From Leptospira biflexa (GTDB lineage Bacteria > Spirochaetota > Leptospiria > Turneriellales > DYLW01): a stretch of 37,080 nucleotides of DNA. The notes beneath the pieces are model-generated. The model saw only the letters and a program-made list of their open reading frames with translations, was not told the DNA's origin and made no database searches. Made by a program: the position numbers and the translations under genes. Where the stretch lies: the NCBI GenBank assembly GCA_020720785.1, contig DYOA01000025.1:1-37080 (forward strand), given 5' to 3'. This document shows positions 19,490 to 28,012 of this stretch, piece by piece. How positions within the stretch are numbered: the stretch's first letter is position 1; the number at the start of each line of letters is the position of its first letter.

Positions 19490-20380
19490 TTATGAAAAGA
19501 ATGGCATTGAAGAGAGGCAAAAATGCCCAGAGAAAAGGACACTATGAACCGATTTATTATATATGGTATCATGGTTTGGGAAAGCAGTTTTAGCAGGATA
19601 GTCCCCAGATGCACAACTTTCCTTTTGGGTGACCGGAAAAAATAAAAGACCACCTCCCCTGCTCTCTTCTTTAAAATAACCCGGAAGGGTATGTCTTCCC
19701 GCATTGCCGGAATGTAATAAACCTGTTGCAGAGGCATAAGAATGGCATGACCCCCCTTCCCCATTTTCACAAATCTGCGACAAAATTCCACTTTGCCCTT
19801 CTGTCAATACACAGCGATTGCAGTCCCAGGAATCCGTGGATGAGAACGCCCACCGGCTTCCGGAAACTCCCGCCGGTAAAATTCTTCCCATGAACACTGT
19901 GGAAAATGGCATATTTTTGGGTAGAATCTCCGGATGGGCCAATATAAAAAGCGGAGTTTCAACCCTTTTGATTTTATTTAAGTTCTGCTTTTTGTGAGAA
20001 ACTCGGACAGCAAGGCTTCTCTTCTGTGTATTCACCATCGGTATGCTGCGGACAATTTTACTGCCGGCGATGGCGACATCCACAATTAGGGTGGAACCAG
20101 GGACAAACCGTATTACCCGGAGCACGCCGGAGGATATTTTTTCCAAGGTATTCCCGGACAACTCCCCTGCCCTTTTCCTGCTTTCTGGAATTCTGGAAAT
20201 GGATTCCGTTCCGGAAAATATCCCTGTGATGAAATCCTGAGCTGGCAGATTCTGCGGATGGAAATTCCCGTGGGCAGAAGCATTCGCCCCCGCAAGCAGG
20301 AAAATCCCCATAAAAATCATGGATTTAATGGTTTTTGCCCATCGCATGAGACATAATACGGCAAAAACACAAAAAGTCAA
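19490..20380 (-). CDS. Putative exported protein, unknown function (C-terminal half uncertain)
   Basis: Signal-peptide-like MRWAKTIKSMIFMGIFLLAGANASAHG (internal ATG at 20347 is the likelier start). The C-terminal part has unusual composition and a competing ORF in another frame (19474-19791). Confidence 0.5.
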   Translation of the reverse strand: MTFCVFAVLCLMRWAKTIKSMIFMGIFLLAGANASAHGNFHPQNLPAQDFITGIFSGTESISRIPESRKRAGELSGNTLEKISSGVLRVIRFVPGSTLIVDVAIAGSKIVRSIPMVNTQKRSLAVRVSHKKQNLNKIKRVETPLFILAHPEILPKNMPFSTVFMGRILPAGVSGSRWAFSSTDSWDCNRCVLTEGQSGILSQICENGEGGSCHSYASATGLLHSGNAGRHTLPGYFKEESRGGGLLFFPVTQKESCASGDYPAKTAFPNHDTIYNKSVHSVLFSGHFCLSSMPFFS

Positions 20381-20410
20381 CCGATATTTGTATATTTTTT
20401 ATGCAATGTA

Positions 20411-21958
20411 TCAGTGTCGGATGTCCGACTCATCCGATTCTGGGTAACCAAGCCGGAACTTTTTTAATTTATGCTGGAGGGATCCACGGGATATTCCCAG
20501 AAAATCAGCCACTTCCTGCTGACTCTCCGCAATATGTTTATACGCGTATTCGATGGATGCTTTTTCAATGGACGCGATAATATCCCGCAGCAATTTCCCT
20601 TCTGCGAGTGATTCATCCAGCCATCGACCCGGGTTTTTGTTCCCCGCCGGAACGGTGGCCGCAACCTGACCAATAAAAAAAAGTGGCTGTAAATTGTGGG
20701 AATGTTTTGTACGATCCATAATTGTTTCTGTCATTTTCTGTAAGGAAATCCGGGATTCTTCACGGTCAATGCGGGCGACCAGCAGAGCAGAATAATGATT
20801 TTCTATGATTTCCGCCAGCATCTCTTTCCCATAGGAACGGGATAGAATCCCCGGCACGGATGGAAAAATAATCCTGTTCCGGAGGAGAATTTCCATTAAA
20901 AACGAATCCACAAGGCCAGCATCTTTACCCACCTCCAGGTTGTATCTGGATAGTATAAAAATAAAATCCGACGGGTCATCCTGCCGGATAAATTCCTCAA
21001 GAAATTTTAGCTCATCTGGAGAAAGATCCATAATCTCCGGAATCAATAAAAACCTGTCGAACCCGGGGTTGGGAGCAATTTCCTGGATTTTCCGGTCTGG
21101 AGACAGGAATAATTCATCATTATCTTTTTGAAAAATAAGAATTCCCTCCGTACGTATCCGGGGAATTTCCGCTAAAATCCGGATAATCTCCGGAGAAATC
21201 CTCAATGCACGGAGCCGGAGATAGGAAGAAAAAAACCGACATTTGCCCGTACCATCCTGGCCATTCAGAAAAAAAATCTTCCTGTTTTCTCCCATGGCCT
21301 TATTCAATGCATCGTATTCCGGAAAATTTCCCAGGAAAAATGGGTGAAAACCGGAAAAATAGGGGGAAAAATTTGCATCATAAAGCATCCGCAGAAGAGC
21401 ATTTTCCGCAAATTCCCTCAAATCCGTTTTCCCGGAGATGATGCCGGAAAGTTCATCCAGAGATATCGGAAGGGATTCGCTGGTGTGGATGGTTGAACGT
21501 TCCGATGCCGCGGGAAAAACAAATCCGGCTTTTTTTGCTCGTTCGGGGGTTAAATCCCAGAAAAACTGCATAGTAACCAGGTTTTTTTCTGCATAAGACA
21601 GAGAAATGGTGGACTCCAGCCAGTATTTTTCCCGATTATCGGAGGGGAGGGGAAGGGGAGGGAACGCGTTTTTCTTCCACTCCTGGGAAATTTTCTTCTG
21701 ATTTTCCCGTGCATCCAGACTCTGGTCCATAACGATATTCACCAGGCGGGCTTTTGCCTGAATGGAATGGACCATATCCTCACCGGAAAACCCGGAAAAA
21801 TCCTGTGCATCAGTAAAAAAAAAATGGAAATCCCCGGACGAACCGGCCTCCAGAACAAAAATATGGCGGCCAAGGGGGAACAGAAGGCGGGAAAATACCA
21901 CCGGTTCTTTCTGGATCCAGCGATTAAAATAAAACCAAAAATCATCCACCCTTGCCAT
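20411..21958 (-). CDS. Divergent NtrC-like/Fis-family regulator
   Basis: C-terminal Fis-type HTH YAYKHIAESQQEVADFLGISRGSLQHKLKKF; degenerate P-loop NGQDGTGKCRFF; no GAFTGA motif seen. Confidence 0.7.
   Translation of the reverse strand: MARVDDFWFYFNRWIQKEPVVFSRLLFPLGRHIFVLEAGSSGDFHFFFTDAQDFSGFSGEDMVHSIQAKARLVNIVMDQSLDARENQKKISQEWKKNAFPPLPLPSDNREKYWLESTISLSYAEKNLVTMQFFWDLTPERAKKAGFVFPAASERSTIHTSESLPISLDELSGIISGKTDLREFAENALLRMLYDANFSPYFSGFHPFFLGNFPEYDALNKAMGENRKIFFLNGQDGTGKCRFFSSYLRLRALRISPEIIRILAEIPRIRTEGILIFQKDNDELFLSPDRKIQEIAPNPGFDRFLLIPEIMDLSPDELKFLEEFIRQDDPSDFIFILSRYNLEVGKDAGLVDSFLMEILLRNRIIFPSVPGILSRSYGKEMLAEIIENHYSALLVARIDREESRISLQKMTETIMDRTKHSHNLQPLFFIGQVAATVPAGNKNPGRWLDESLAEGKLLRDIIASIEKASIEYAYKHIAESQQEVADFLGISRGSLQHKLKKFRLGYPESDESDIRH
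20416..20429. promoter_or_regulatory. Near-palindrome GTCGGATGTCCGAC
   Basis: 13/14-matching version of the perfect palindrome at 22028-22041; overlaps the 3' end of the Fis-like gene. Confidence 0.4.
21644..21662 (+). other. Putative G-quadruplex GGGGAGGGGAAGGGGAGGG
   Basis: Four G tracts (4,4,4,3) with loops of 1, 2 and 1 nt on the plus strand. Confidence 0.6.
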
Positions 21959-22027
21959 TTTTCCTCAAATAACCTTACCAGATCGATCATTTTTAATCCT
22001 GCGTCAATATTTTTCCTGTTTTCCATC

Positions 22028-22041
22028 GTCGGATATCCGAC
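22028..22041. promoter_or_regulatory. Perfect palindrome GTCGGATATCCGAC (possible parS or operator)
   Basis: 14-bp perfect palindrome in the divergent intergenic region between the Fis-like gene and parA. Confidence 0.45.
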
Positions 22042-22150
22042 AATCAAAGCAAGGGTTCCGGGGAGAATGAGTATTTTTTTTAGGAAAAGATACATTCTTC
22101 TTGACAGGAGAAAAAAAACCTATAATTGAAACTTAGGAAATGGCGGCATT

Positions 22151-22933
22151 ATGACAAGCGAAAACATAAAAACGGACAATCTGAACATCATTGCAATTGC
22201 AAACCAGAAGGGAGGGGAGGGGAAAACCACCACTTCCATCAACCTGGCCCATGGATTATCCCTGGAGGGATACCGTACCCTGCTTATTGACATGGATCCA
22301 CAGGGGAACAGCTCCGGAATTTTCACGGAAGTGGATTCCCTCCAGAAATCAGCGGCGGATTTATTCAGCCAAAAATTAGGCCCAAAAAAAATAATCCTAT
22401 CCACAAAATATGAAAAACTGGACATCCTCCCTTCCAAAATCAGCCTGGCAGAAGTGGAGCTGGGCACATTAAATGTGGAAGCCCCCTATATCCTGAGGGA
22501 TGCCATTGGCGAGATCAAAGACCAATATGATTTTATTGTGATAGATTGCCCGCCCAGTTTATCCATTTTTACCGTGAACGCATTGGTAGCTGCCAATTAC
22601 GTGGTTATCCCGCTCCAGGCCGAAAAATTCTCCATTGACGGGATAAAAGGCCTCCAGAACACCATAGAAAGCATAAAAAGACGGATCAATCCATCATTGA
22701 CCATTCTGGGTGCCCTGATTACCCAGTTGAAAAGCAATACCATACTGACAAAAACGATTCTACCCGTAATCAATGACTATTTTCCTGTCTTTGAAAGCTC
22801 TATTTCCACTGGTGTTTCCGTGGGAGAAAGCCATCTGTCCCGGCAATCCCTGCTGGACTATAATCCATCGGTCAAACAATCAAAAGAATACTTTTCATTT
22901 GTTAAGGAAGTTATCCATGGCGTCCAAAAGTAA
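22151..22933 (+). CDS. parA: ParA-family partition ATPase
   Basis: Deviant Walker A IAIANQKGGEGKTTTSINLAHGLS; LLIDMDPQGNSS; YDFIVIDCPPSLSIFTVNAL; C-terminal YFPVFESSISTGVSVGESHLSRQSLLDYNP. Confidence 0.95.
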   Translation: MTSENIKTDNLNIIAIANQKGGEGKTTTSINLAHGLSLEGYRTLLIDMDPQGNSSGIFTEVDSLQKSAADLFSQKLGPKKIILSTKYEKLDILPSKISLAEVELGTLNVEAPYILRDAIGEIKDQYDFIVIDCPPSLSIFTVNALVAANYVVIPLQAEKFSIDGIKGLQNTIESIKRRINPSLTILGALITQLKSNTILTKTILPVINDYFPVFESSISTGVSVGESHLSRQSLLDYNPSVKQSKEYFSFVKEVIHGVQK

Positions 22934-23822
22934 GAGGCTGGAATCTGCTGCTGATATTTTTGCGGCCGATATTGATGGTGCAATACGGAAGATTCCCATT
23001 GGCCAGATTATTCCCTCCGAAGACCAGCCCAGAAAGGACAGAGATATCAATATCCAATCCCTGGCCGAAAGCTTGGCAACAGAAGGCCTTTTACAGCCCA
23101 TCGTGGTCACCAAAAAAACCGGAACATCCCAGTTTTCCATTATTGCCGGAGAACGACGCTACCGGGCTGCAAATTTACTGGGCTGGAGTGAAATAGAATG
23201 CCGGATTTTAAAAAAAGATGCCCGGGAAAAATACAAACTTGCCGTAATTGAAAACCTGCAGCGGGAAAACCTGAATGCGGTGGATGAAGCGTTTTCCTAT
23301 AAAAAACTCAAAGAAGATTTTGATTATACCGACCAAAAATTATCTGAAATCATCGGAAAATCCCGCAATTATATCAGTGAAATAATGTCCATTGCTGAAA
23401 TTCCGGCAGAAAACCTGAAAAAGGCCTCCGAGGCCGGGATTGAGCATAAAAATCTACTGGTCCAGTATGCCCAGGCCATTAAAAAGAACCTGGGAGAGGA
23501 GTTTCTGCAATCCTTTCTGAGTGGAGAAATGGGAACCGTTAAAAAAGCCAAGAATTTTCTGAAAAATCCCGCCAAAACCACGTCCAATAACACAGAAACA
23601 GGTAATTCCCAGGGGAGCCCGGAGCCGGAAACCTCCCTTCCTGTGAAAAAAACCACCAAACTCTCCGCTAATGATATTCTTGTCCGGGCAGAATGGCTGG
23701 ATGAAAAAAAAATCCGCTTTGAAGTGGAATTCCTCCATAGGCAGGATTTTTCTTTTCCTCTGGAAGAACTGGAAAACCAATTGGCCCGGATTCTCACAAT
23801 CGCAATCAAAGGTCTTTCCTGA
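22917..23822 (+). CDS. parB: ParB/Spo0J-family partition protein
   Basis: IPIGQIIPSEDQPRKDRDINIQSLAESLATEGLLQPIVVTKK, IIAGERRYRAANLLGWSEIECRI, VIENLQRENLNAVDEAFSYKKLKEDF. Likely ATG at 22917, overlapping the parA end (track ORF opens at 22773). Confidence 0.93.
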   Translation: MASKSKRLESAADIFAADIDGAIRKIPIGQIIPSEDQPRKDRDINIQSLAESLATEGLLQPIVVTKKTGTSQFSIIAGERRYRAANLLGWSEIECRILKKDAREKYKLAVIENLQRENLNAVDEAFSYKKLKEDFDYTDQKLSEIIGKSRNYISEIMSIAEIPAENLKKASEAGIEHKNLLVQYAQAIKKNLGEEFLQSFLSGEMGTVKKAKNFLKNPAKTTSNNTETGNSQGSPEPETSLPVKKTTKLSANDILVRAEWLDEKKIRFEVEFLHRQDFSFPLEELENQLARILTIAIKGLS

Positions 23823-23931
23823 TTCCATTACCGCTTTAAAAATGATTTTTTCTTTTGCAGTTGGGAAAAAAGACTTGCCAAGTCATGTATTATGTCACAT
23901 TATGGAAGTTAAATAAGATAGATAAAAAAAA

Positions 23932-23951
23932 GGGATATGCAAGCATATCCC
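23932..23951. promoter_or_regulatory. Inverted repeat GGGATATGC-AA-GCATATCCC between parB and rep-like gene
   Basis: Perfect 9-bp arms with a 2-nt spacer in the non-coding region. Confidence 0.6.
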
Positions 23952-24023
23952 GAGAAAGGGCTCCAAAGGGAACTTATTGGATATGAGACATAAACACATA
24001 GCCAACATCTTGTCAATCGTTTT

Positions 24024-24048
24024 TTGCTTAAAAATAAGCAATTTTTTT
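24024..24048 (+). terminator. Hairpin TTGCTTA-AAAA-TAAGCAA followed by T tract
   Basis: 7-bp perfect stem followed by TTTTTTT, downstream of parB; may also serve as an AT-rich unwinding element. Confidence 0.55.
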
Positions 24049-24179
24049 AAAAAACGGAGCCCTTTTTTGACGTACCATTGGCATTACGCCATGGAAAACC
24101 TTTTGCATGGACTCCCCAGCGGAGTCTGCGGGAAGGACGGACATCCGCCGGAGGAATGGCATTCCCGTGAATTTTACGA

Positions 24180-25193
24180 ATGCATTCCCCATTGGGCAGT
24201 TTGGTGGGTAAAGGGAAGAGACAAGGGGCAAATTTGGAAGAAAAAGAATCACAGAATTTTTTATTTTTTAAATTCATGCATGATATAATTGAATCCGGGG
24301 TCTGGGCAAAATTGTCGGCCAGCGGGAGAACCTTATACCCGGTTTTGTGTAAATTCACCGACGAAACTTTTAAAATGGTCTGGCCGGGGACAGATACCCT
24401 GCTAAAATTGACTGGATTCAAGACCAAAAAGTCCCTCCAGGAGGCACGCCGCGACCTGGTCAAACACGGGTTGATTAGCTATGCCCCCGGAAACGGTCGG
24501 TCATCCACCCGGTATCATTTTCGATTTGATTACCCTGGTTCCCGGATGGATATGGACAGATACCGGGATAAAATTATATCCCTCAGGGGAGTAGGGAAAT
24601 ATCCCCCTGAGGGGAGTTATTCTATCTCCCAGGGGGGGAATCCGGTATCCCCAAAGGAGATAAATATAAACATAAATACCAATTATAATAATCAAGAACA
24701 GAAAAACATTCTGGAAGATTTGAAAACTATTAGGGGGATGCTTTCCAGCTTTGTGGAAAATGGAAATTATGCCAGAGATCCAGATGCCGTGAAAAATCAG
24801 TTTGTGGAAAACCTGCTGGAAAAATATGGTGAACTGGAGGTGGGTGAAGCCGTCAAAATTGCTGTGCAGAAAGGAAAGAATGGGGATATCCGTTATCTGG
24901 AAGGCATCCTGAAAAACAGGGCACAGCCTAAAATTAATCCAAAACCACCATCCCATTCGGAAGGAGATATTGAGGCCATGAAAATGCTTCTGGGGGATAT
25001 TTTGAGGATCAACCCGGGTAATATCCGCTTCAAACATAAATACAATGATATATACTACTGGGGGCTGTTGGAAAAGCCAAACATTTCCTTACAGGATGCG
25101 GAAGGTCGTATGAAGGAAGCAGGATTCCTGGCACGGATTTATGATGAATCGTCCACAGAGGGGGGGAGGGATCTCTATCTGCTGGGCAGATAG
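24180..25193 (+). CDS. Putative winged-HTH replication initiator (Rep-like)
   Basis: Located directly after parAB. SGVWAKLSASGRTLYPVLCKFTDETFKMVWPGTDTLLKLTGFKTKKSLQEARRDLVKHGLISYAPGNGRSSTRYHFRFDY resembles plasmid/phage HTH replication proteins. Start may be at 24276 (MHDIIESGVW). Confidence 0.6.
   Translation: MHSPLGSLVGKGKRQGANLEEKESQNFLFFKFMHDIIESGVWAKLSASGRTLYPVLCKFTDETFKMVWPGTDTLLKLTGFKTKKSLQEARRDLVKHGLISYAPGNGRSSTRYHFRFDYPGSRMDMDRYRDKIISLRGVGKYPPEGSYSISQGGNPVSPKEINININTNYNNQEQKNILEDLKTIRGMLSSFVENGNYARDPDAVKNQFVENLLEKYGELEVGEAVKIAVQKGKNGDIRYLEGILKNRAQPKINPKPPSHSEGDIEAMKMLLGDILRINPGNIRFKHKYNDIYYWGLLEKPNISLQDAEGRMKEAGFLARIYDESSTEGGRDLYLLGR
24580..24613. repeat. Inverted repeat CCCTCAGGGG ... 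CCCCTGAGGG inside the rep-like gene
   Basis: 10-nt arms at 24580-24589 and 24604-24613; also reads as a direct repeat CTCAGGGGAGT / CTGAGGGGAGT about 25 nt apart. Confidence 0.55.
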
Positions 25194-25278
25194 GCTTTGC
25201 CCGGTTGCCAGTATTTTGCCAGTTCCGTCCCCCCGTTAAGTTATTGACATCTCCCTGAATGATATGTTATTGTAACCC

Positions 25279-27951
25279 ATGAACGGGTGGTCTGCCAGGG
25301 GGTTATGGAAAGAATTTGGCCTGCACCCATCGCCTGTAAAACCGGAGGTCCGGGTATACTTTCAAGGGGTATTACGCCGGGTTCTGTTTGTTCTTTCTGT
25401 AACAGTCATCCCGTTATCCTTTGTTCCTGCTCTGTACTTCTTTTTTCAGGGAAATCTGCCGTCATCGTTATTTTCGTCCGGTTATGGAGCAACGGCGGTA
25501 ATAACTTTGGTTTTATTGGTATTAAGACGGAATAATCTGGCGGGTTATTTCTTATTGAGTGCCGTATTTTTACTGATTATTTCTGCCCAATCTTATTTTT
25601 TCATCTGGAGGAAGGATGAGGTTGTTTATCTGCTGTTGATTTTTCCTGCCATCTGGAATATTGGGATAGTTATTTCCGGGTTTGGGGCTAATCGTTTATT
25701 CACTGTATTCTGGGGGATAGTACTCATTGGCGTAAATGCCGTCTTGATATATTATTCCGGAGATCCCAAAGCAATCCAGAGATTGTCCCTGATCATTTCC
25801 ATTAACCTGATCATTTTAATATTATCCTTCATTGTGAGAAATATTTTTTATACGTTGGTCAATTCCACACAATGGGAAAAAGAGAAAAAAGAGGAAAGTG
25901 AAAATAAATTCCGGATGCTGGCCGAACAGTCGTCCTTGGGTATTGCGATAATCCGTGATCAAAAGTTTTTATATGTTAATGATGCCATTTCCACAATTTC
26001 TGGTTTTCCCAAGAAAGATTTTTTCCAGTATCCTCTGGAATATTTTCTCCGCTTAAAAGGACCGGATCGGGAGAAAAATGTGGATTCTTTTTTGTATTCC
26101 GGTAAATCGCAGCGGATGGATGTCTCATATTCATATATAGAGAAAATCTTCTCTCCACAGGGGCAGGTGAAATGGATTGAATTGTTTGCCAAGAGGATTA
26201 TCTATCAGGGAAAGGAATCCACTTTTATTACGGTACTGGATATTTCAGAAAAAAAGAAAATGCAGGAAGCCCTGCAGGATTCTATTTTGAAAGCCCAGGA
26301 AATGGCGGTTGTAGCGGAAAATGCAAATCGGGCAAAGAGCCAGTTTCTGGCCAATATGAGTCATGAGATTCGTACTCCCATGAACGGTGTTTTGGGGATG
26401 GCCACCATTTTAAGTGATACTTCCTTAACAGAGGAGCAAAGGAAGTACCTGGATTTAATCCGGAAAAGCGGGGAGAACCTGCTCTATATTATCAATGATA
26501 TTCTGGATTTTTCCAAGATAGAAGCTGGTAATTTGGATATTGAAATTGATATAATTAACCTAAAAGAGATTCTGGAAGAGGTGATTCTGATCAATGCTGT
26601 CCGGGCCATGGAAAAAAATCTGGATTGTTATTGTTTCATGTCTTCCGAAATTCCGGATTTTATTCATGGTGCCAGTCACCGTTTGCGGCAGATTTTCATG
26701 AATTTGCTGGGAAACGCTATAAAATTTTCAGAAAGCGGGCAAATTGTGATCCATATTTATCCCGGAGAGAAAGGTGCCAGTCACGGTGAGCACACCATCA
26801 TAGCGGATATCCACGATAGTGGCATTGGCATTGCCCCGGAGAAGATTTCCAGACTGTTTAAACCCTTTGAGCAATTGGATCCCGGCATATCCCGGCGGTT
26901 TGGGGGAACGGGGCTGGGGCTGGTGATTACCAAAAAGCTGTTGGATTTACTGGGGGGCAGTATTTCCGTTTTTTCTCCCAGCCGGTTTGAAGGGATGCCA
27001 CCGGGTAAAGGGTCCACATTCAGGATTTCCTTCCCTTACCGGGATGTCCCGGAGCAAAAAATCAGGAATTTGTATTCTTTCCGGGCAGAGGATGTAAAAA
27101 AAAGAAAGATTTATTATGGCCTGGGGAATCCGGTTTTTGCCAGGATAATGTCCATGCAGCTTTCTGACTGGGGTTTTCCCCATGGGGATCTGGAAAAAAT
27201 GGAGAATCCACTGGATTTTCTTCGCGATTCTTCGGAAAAAATATTGATTTTAAACTCAAAAAAGCAATTTCCGGAAAACAGGGAATGGCTAACCGCTGTC
27301 CGGGAATATTATCGGGATCATGCGGATGAAAAGATGTTACCCGTCATTCTGTTAGTGGATATTGTAGATACGGGTTATCTGGAAACACTGCTGGCAATGG
27401 AAGACGGGTCCACGGATACTTCTTCAGGAAATATTCAAATCCGGCTGATGAATATGCCGGTATTGAAAAAACACCTGTACGAGGCCATTTCAGAGATTCT
27501 TTATCCGGAGAGGACAAAGGAGGTTCCGCAGGATTCCGGGATCTCTCCGGAACAAAATGCCGATGGGATTATTCCGCAGAAGCAGGAAAACGTCCATATC
27601 CTTTTGGTGGAAGATAATGACATTTCCAGAGTGGTAGCAGAAAAGATGCTCCAGGGGTTGGGATATTCCGTGATCCACGCCGGGAACGGGCAGGAAGCCC
27701 TGGATATATACCGCGAAAAAGGGGAGGGGTTTTTCCGGCTTGTCTGTATGGACATCCAGATGCCGATGATGGATGGCAATACATCGGCCAGAAGGTTAAG
27801 GGAAATGGGTGCGTCTCTCCCCATCATTGCCATGACGGCGAATGCCAGACCGGAGGACGAGGCGGAGGCAAGGTCTGCCGGGATGAATGATTTTATCCCC
27901 AAACCGGTGAATAAACAAGTTCTCATGGATAAAATAAAAAAATGGATATAA
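25279..27951 (+). CDS. Hybrid sensor histidine kinase (TM-PAS-HisKA-HATPase-REC)
   Basis: MSHEIRTPMNGVLGMA H-box; RRFGGTGLGLVITKKLLDLLGG G2 box; REC ILLVEDNDISRVVAEKML...VCMDIQMPMMDG...IIAMTANA...IPKPV. Confidence 0.95.
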   Translation: MNGWSARGLWKEFGLHPSPVKPEVRVYFQGVLRRVLFVLSVTVIPLSFVPALYFFFQGNLPSSLFSSGYGATAVITLVLLVLRRNNLAGYFLLSAVFLLIISAQSYFFIWRKDEVVYLLLIFPAIWNIGIVISGFGANRLFTVFWGIVLIGVNAVLIYYSGDPKAIQRLSLIISINLIILILSFIVRNIFYTLVNSTQWEKEKKEESENKFRMLAEQSSLGIAIIRDQKFLYVNDAISTISGFPKKDFFQYPLEYFLRLKGPDREKNVDSFLYSGKSQRMDVSYSYIEKIFSPQGQVKWIELFAKRIIYQGKESTFITVLDISEKKKMQEALQDSILKAQEMAVVAENANRAKSQFLANMSHEIRTPMNGVLGMATILSDTSLTEEQRKYLDLIRKSGENLLYIINDILDFSKIEAGNLDIEIDIINLKEILEEVILINAVRAMEKNLDCYCFMSSEIPDFIHGASHRLRQIFMNLLGNAIKFSESGQIVIHIYPGEKGASHGEHTIIADIHDSGIGIAPEKISRLFKPFEQLDPGISRRFGGTGLGLVITKKLLDLLGGSISVFSPSRFEGMPPGKGSTFRISFPYRDVPEQKIRNLYSFRAEDVKKRKIYYGLGNPVFARIMSMQLSDWGFPHGDLEKMENPLDFLRDSSEKILILNSKKQFPENREWLTAVREYYRDHADEKMLPVILLVDIVDTGYLETLLAMEDGSTDTSSGNIQIRLMNMPVLKKHLYEAISEILYPERTKEVPQDSGISPEQNADGIIPQKQENVHILLVEDNDISRVVAEKMLQGLGYSVIHAGNGQEALDIYREKGEGFFRLVCMDIQMPMMDGNTSARRLREMGASLPIIAMTANARPEDEAEARSAGMNDFIPKPVNKQVLMDKIKKWI

Positions 27952-28012
27952 TTCTTTTCTCTTGACTGGAGGGAAAATGATTCCATTTTTTCCCCTAAGA
28001 CGATCAAAGACG

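Noticed and set aside
22101-22126. TTGACA...TATAAT promoter for parA
   Set aside because: Both hexamers are perfect, but the spacer is only 14 nt; left as a possibility rather than a feature.
22397-22405. DnaA-box-like CTATCCACA (also 18545-18553)
   Set aside because: One mismatch from TTATCCACA, isolated single copies (one within coding sequence), no cluster; no evidence for a DnaA-dependent origin.
27501-28007. 168-aa minus-strand ORF
   Set aside because: Antisense to the REC domain of the hybrid kinase; composition typical of a shadow ORF.
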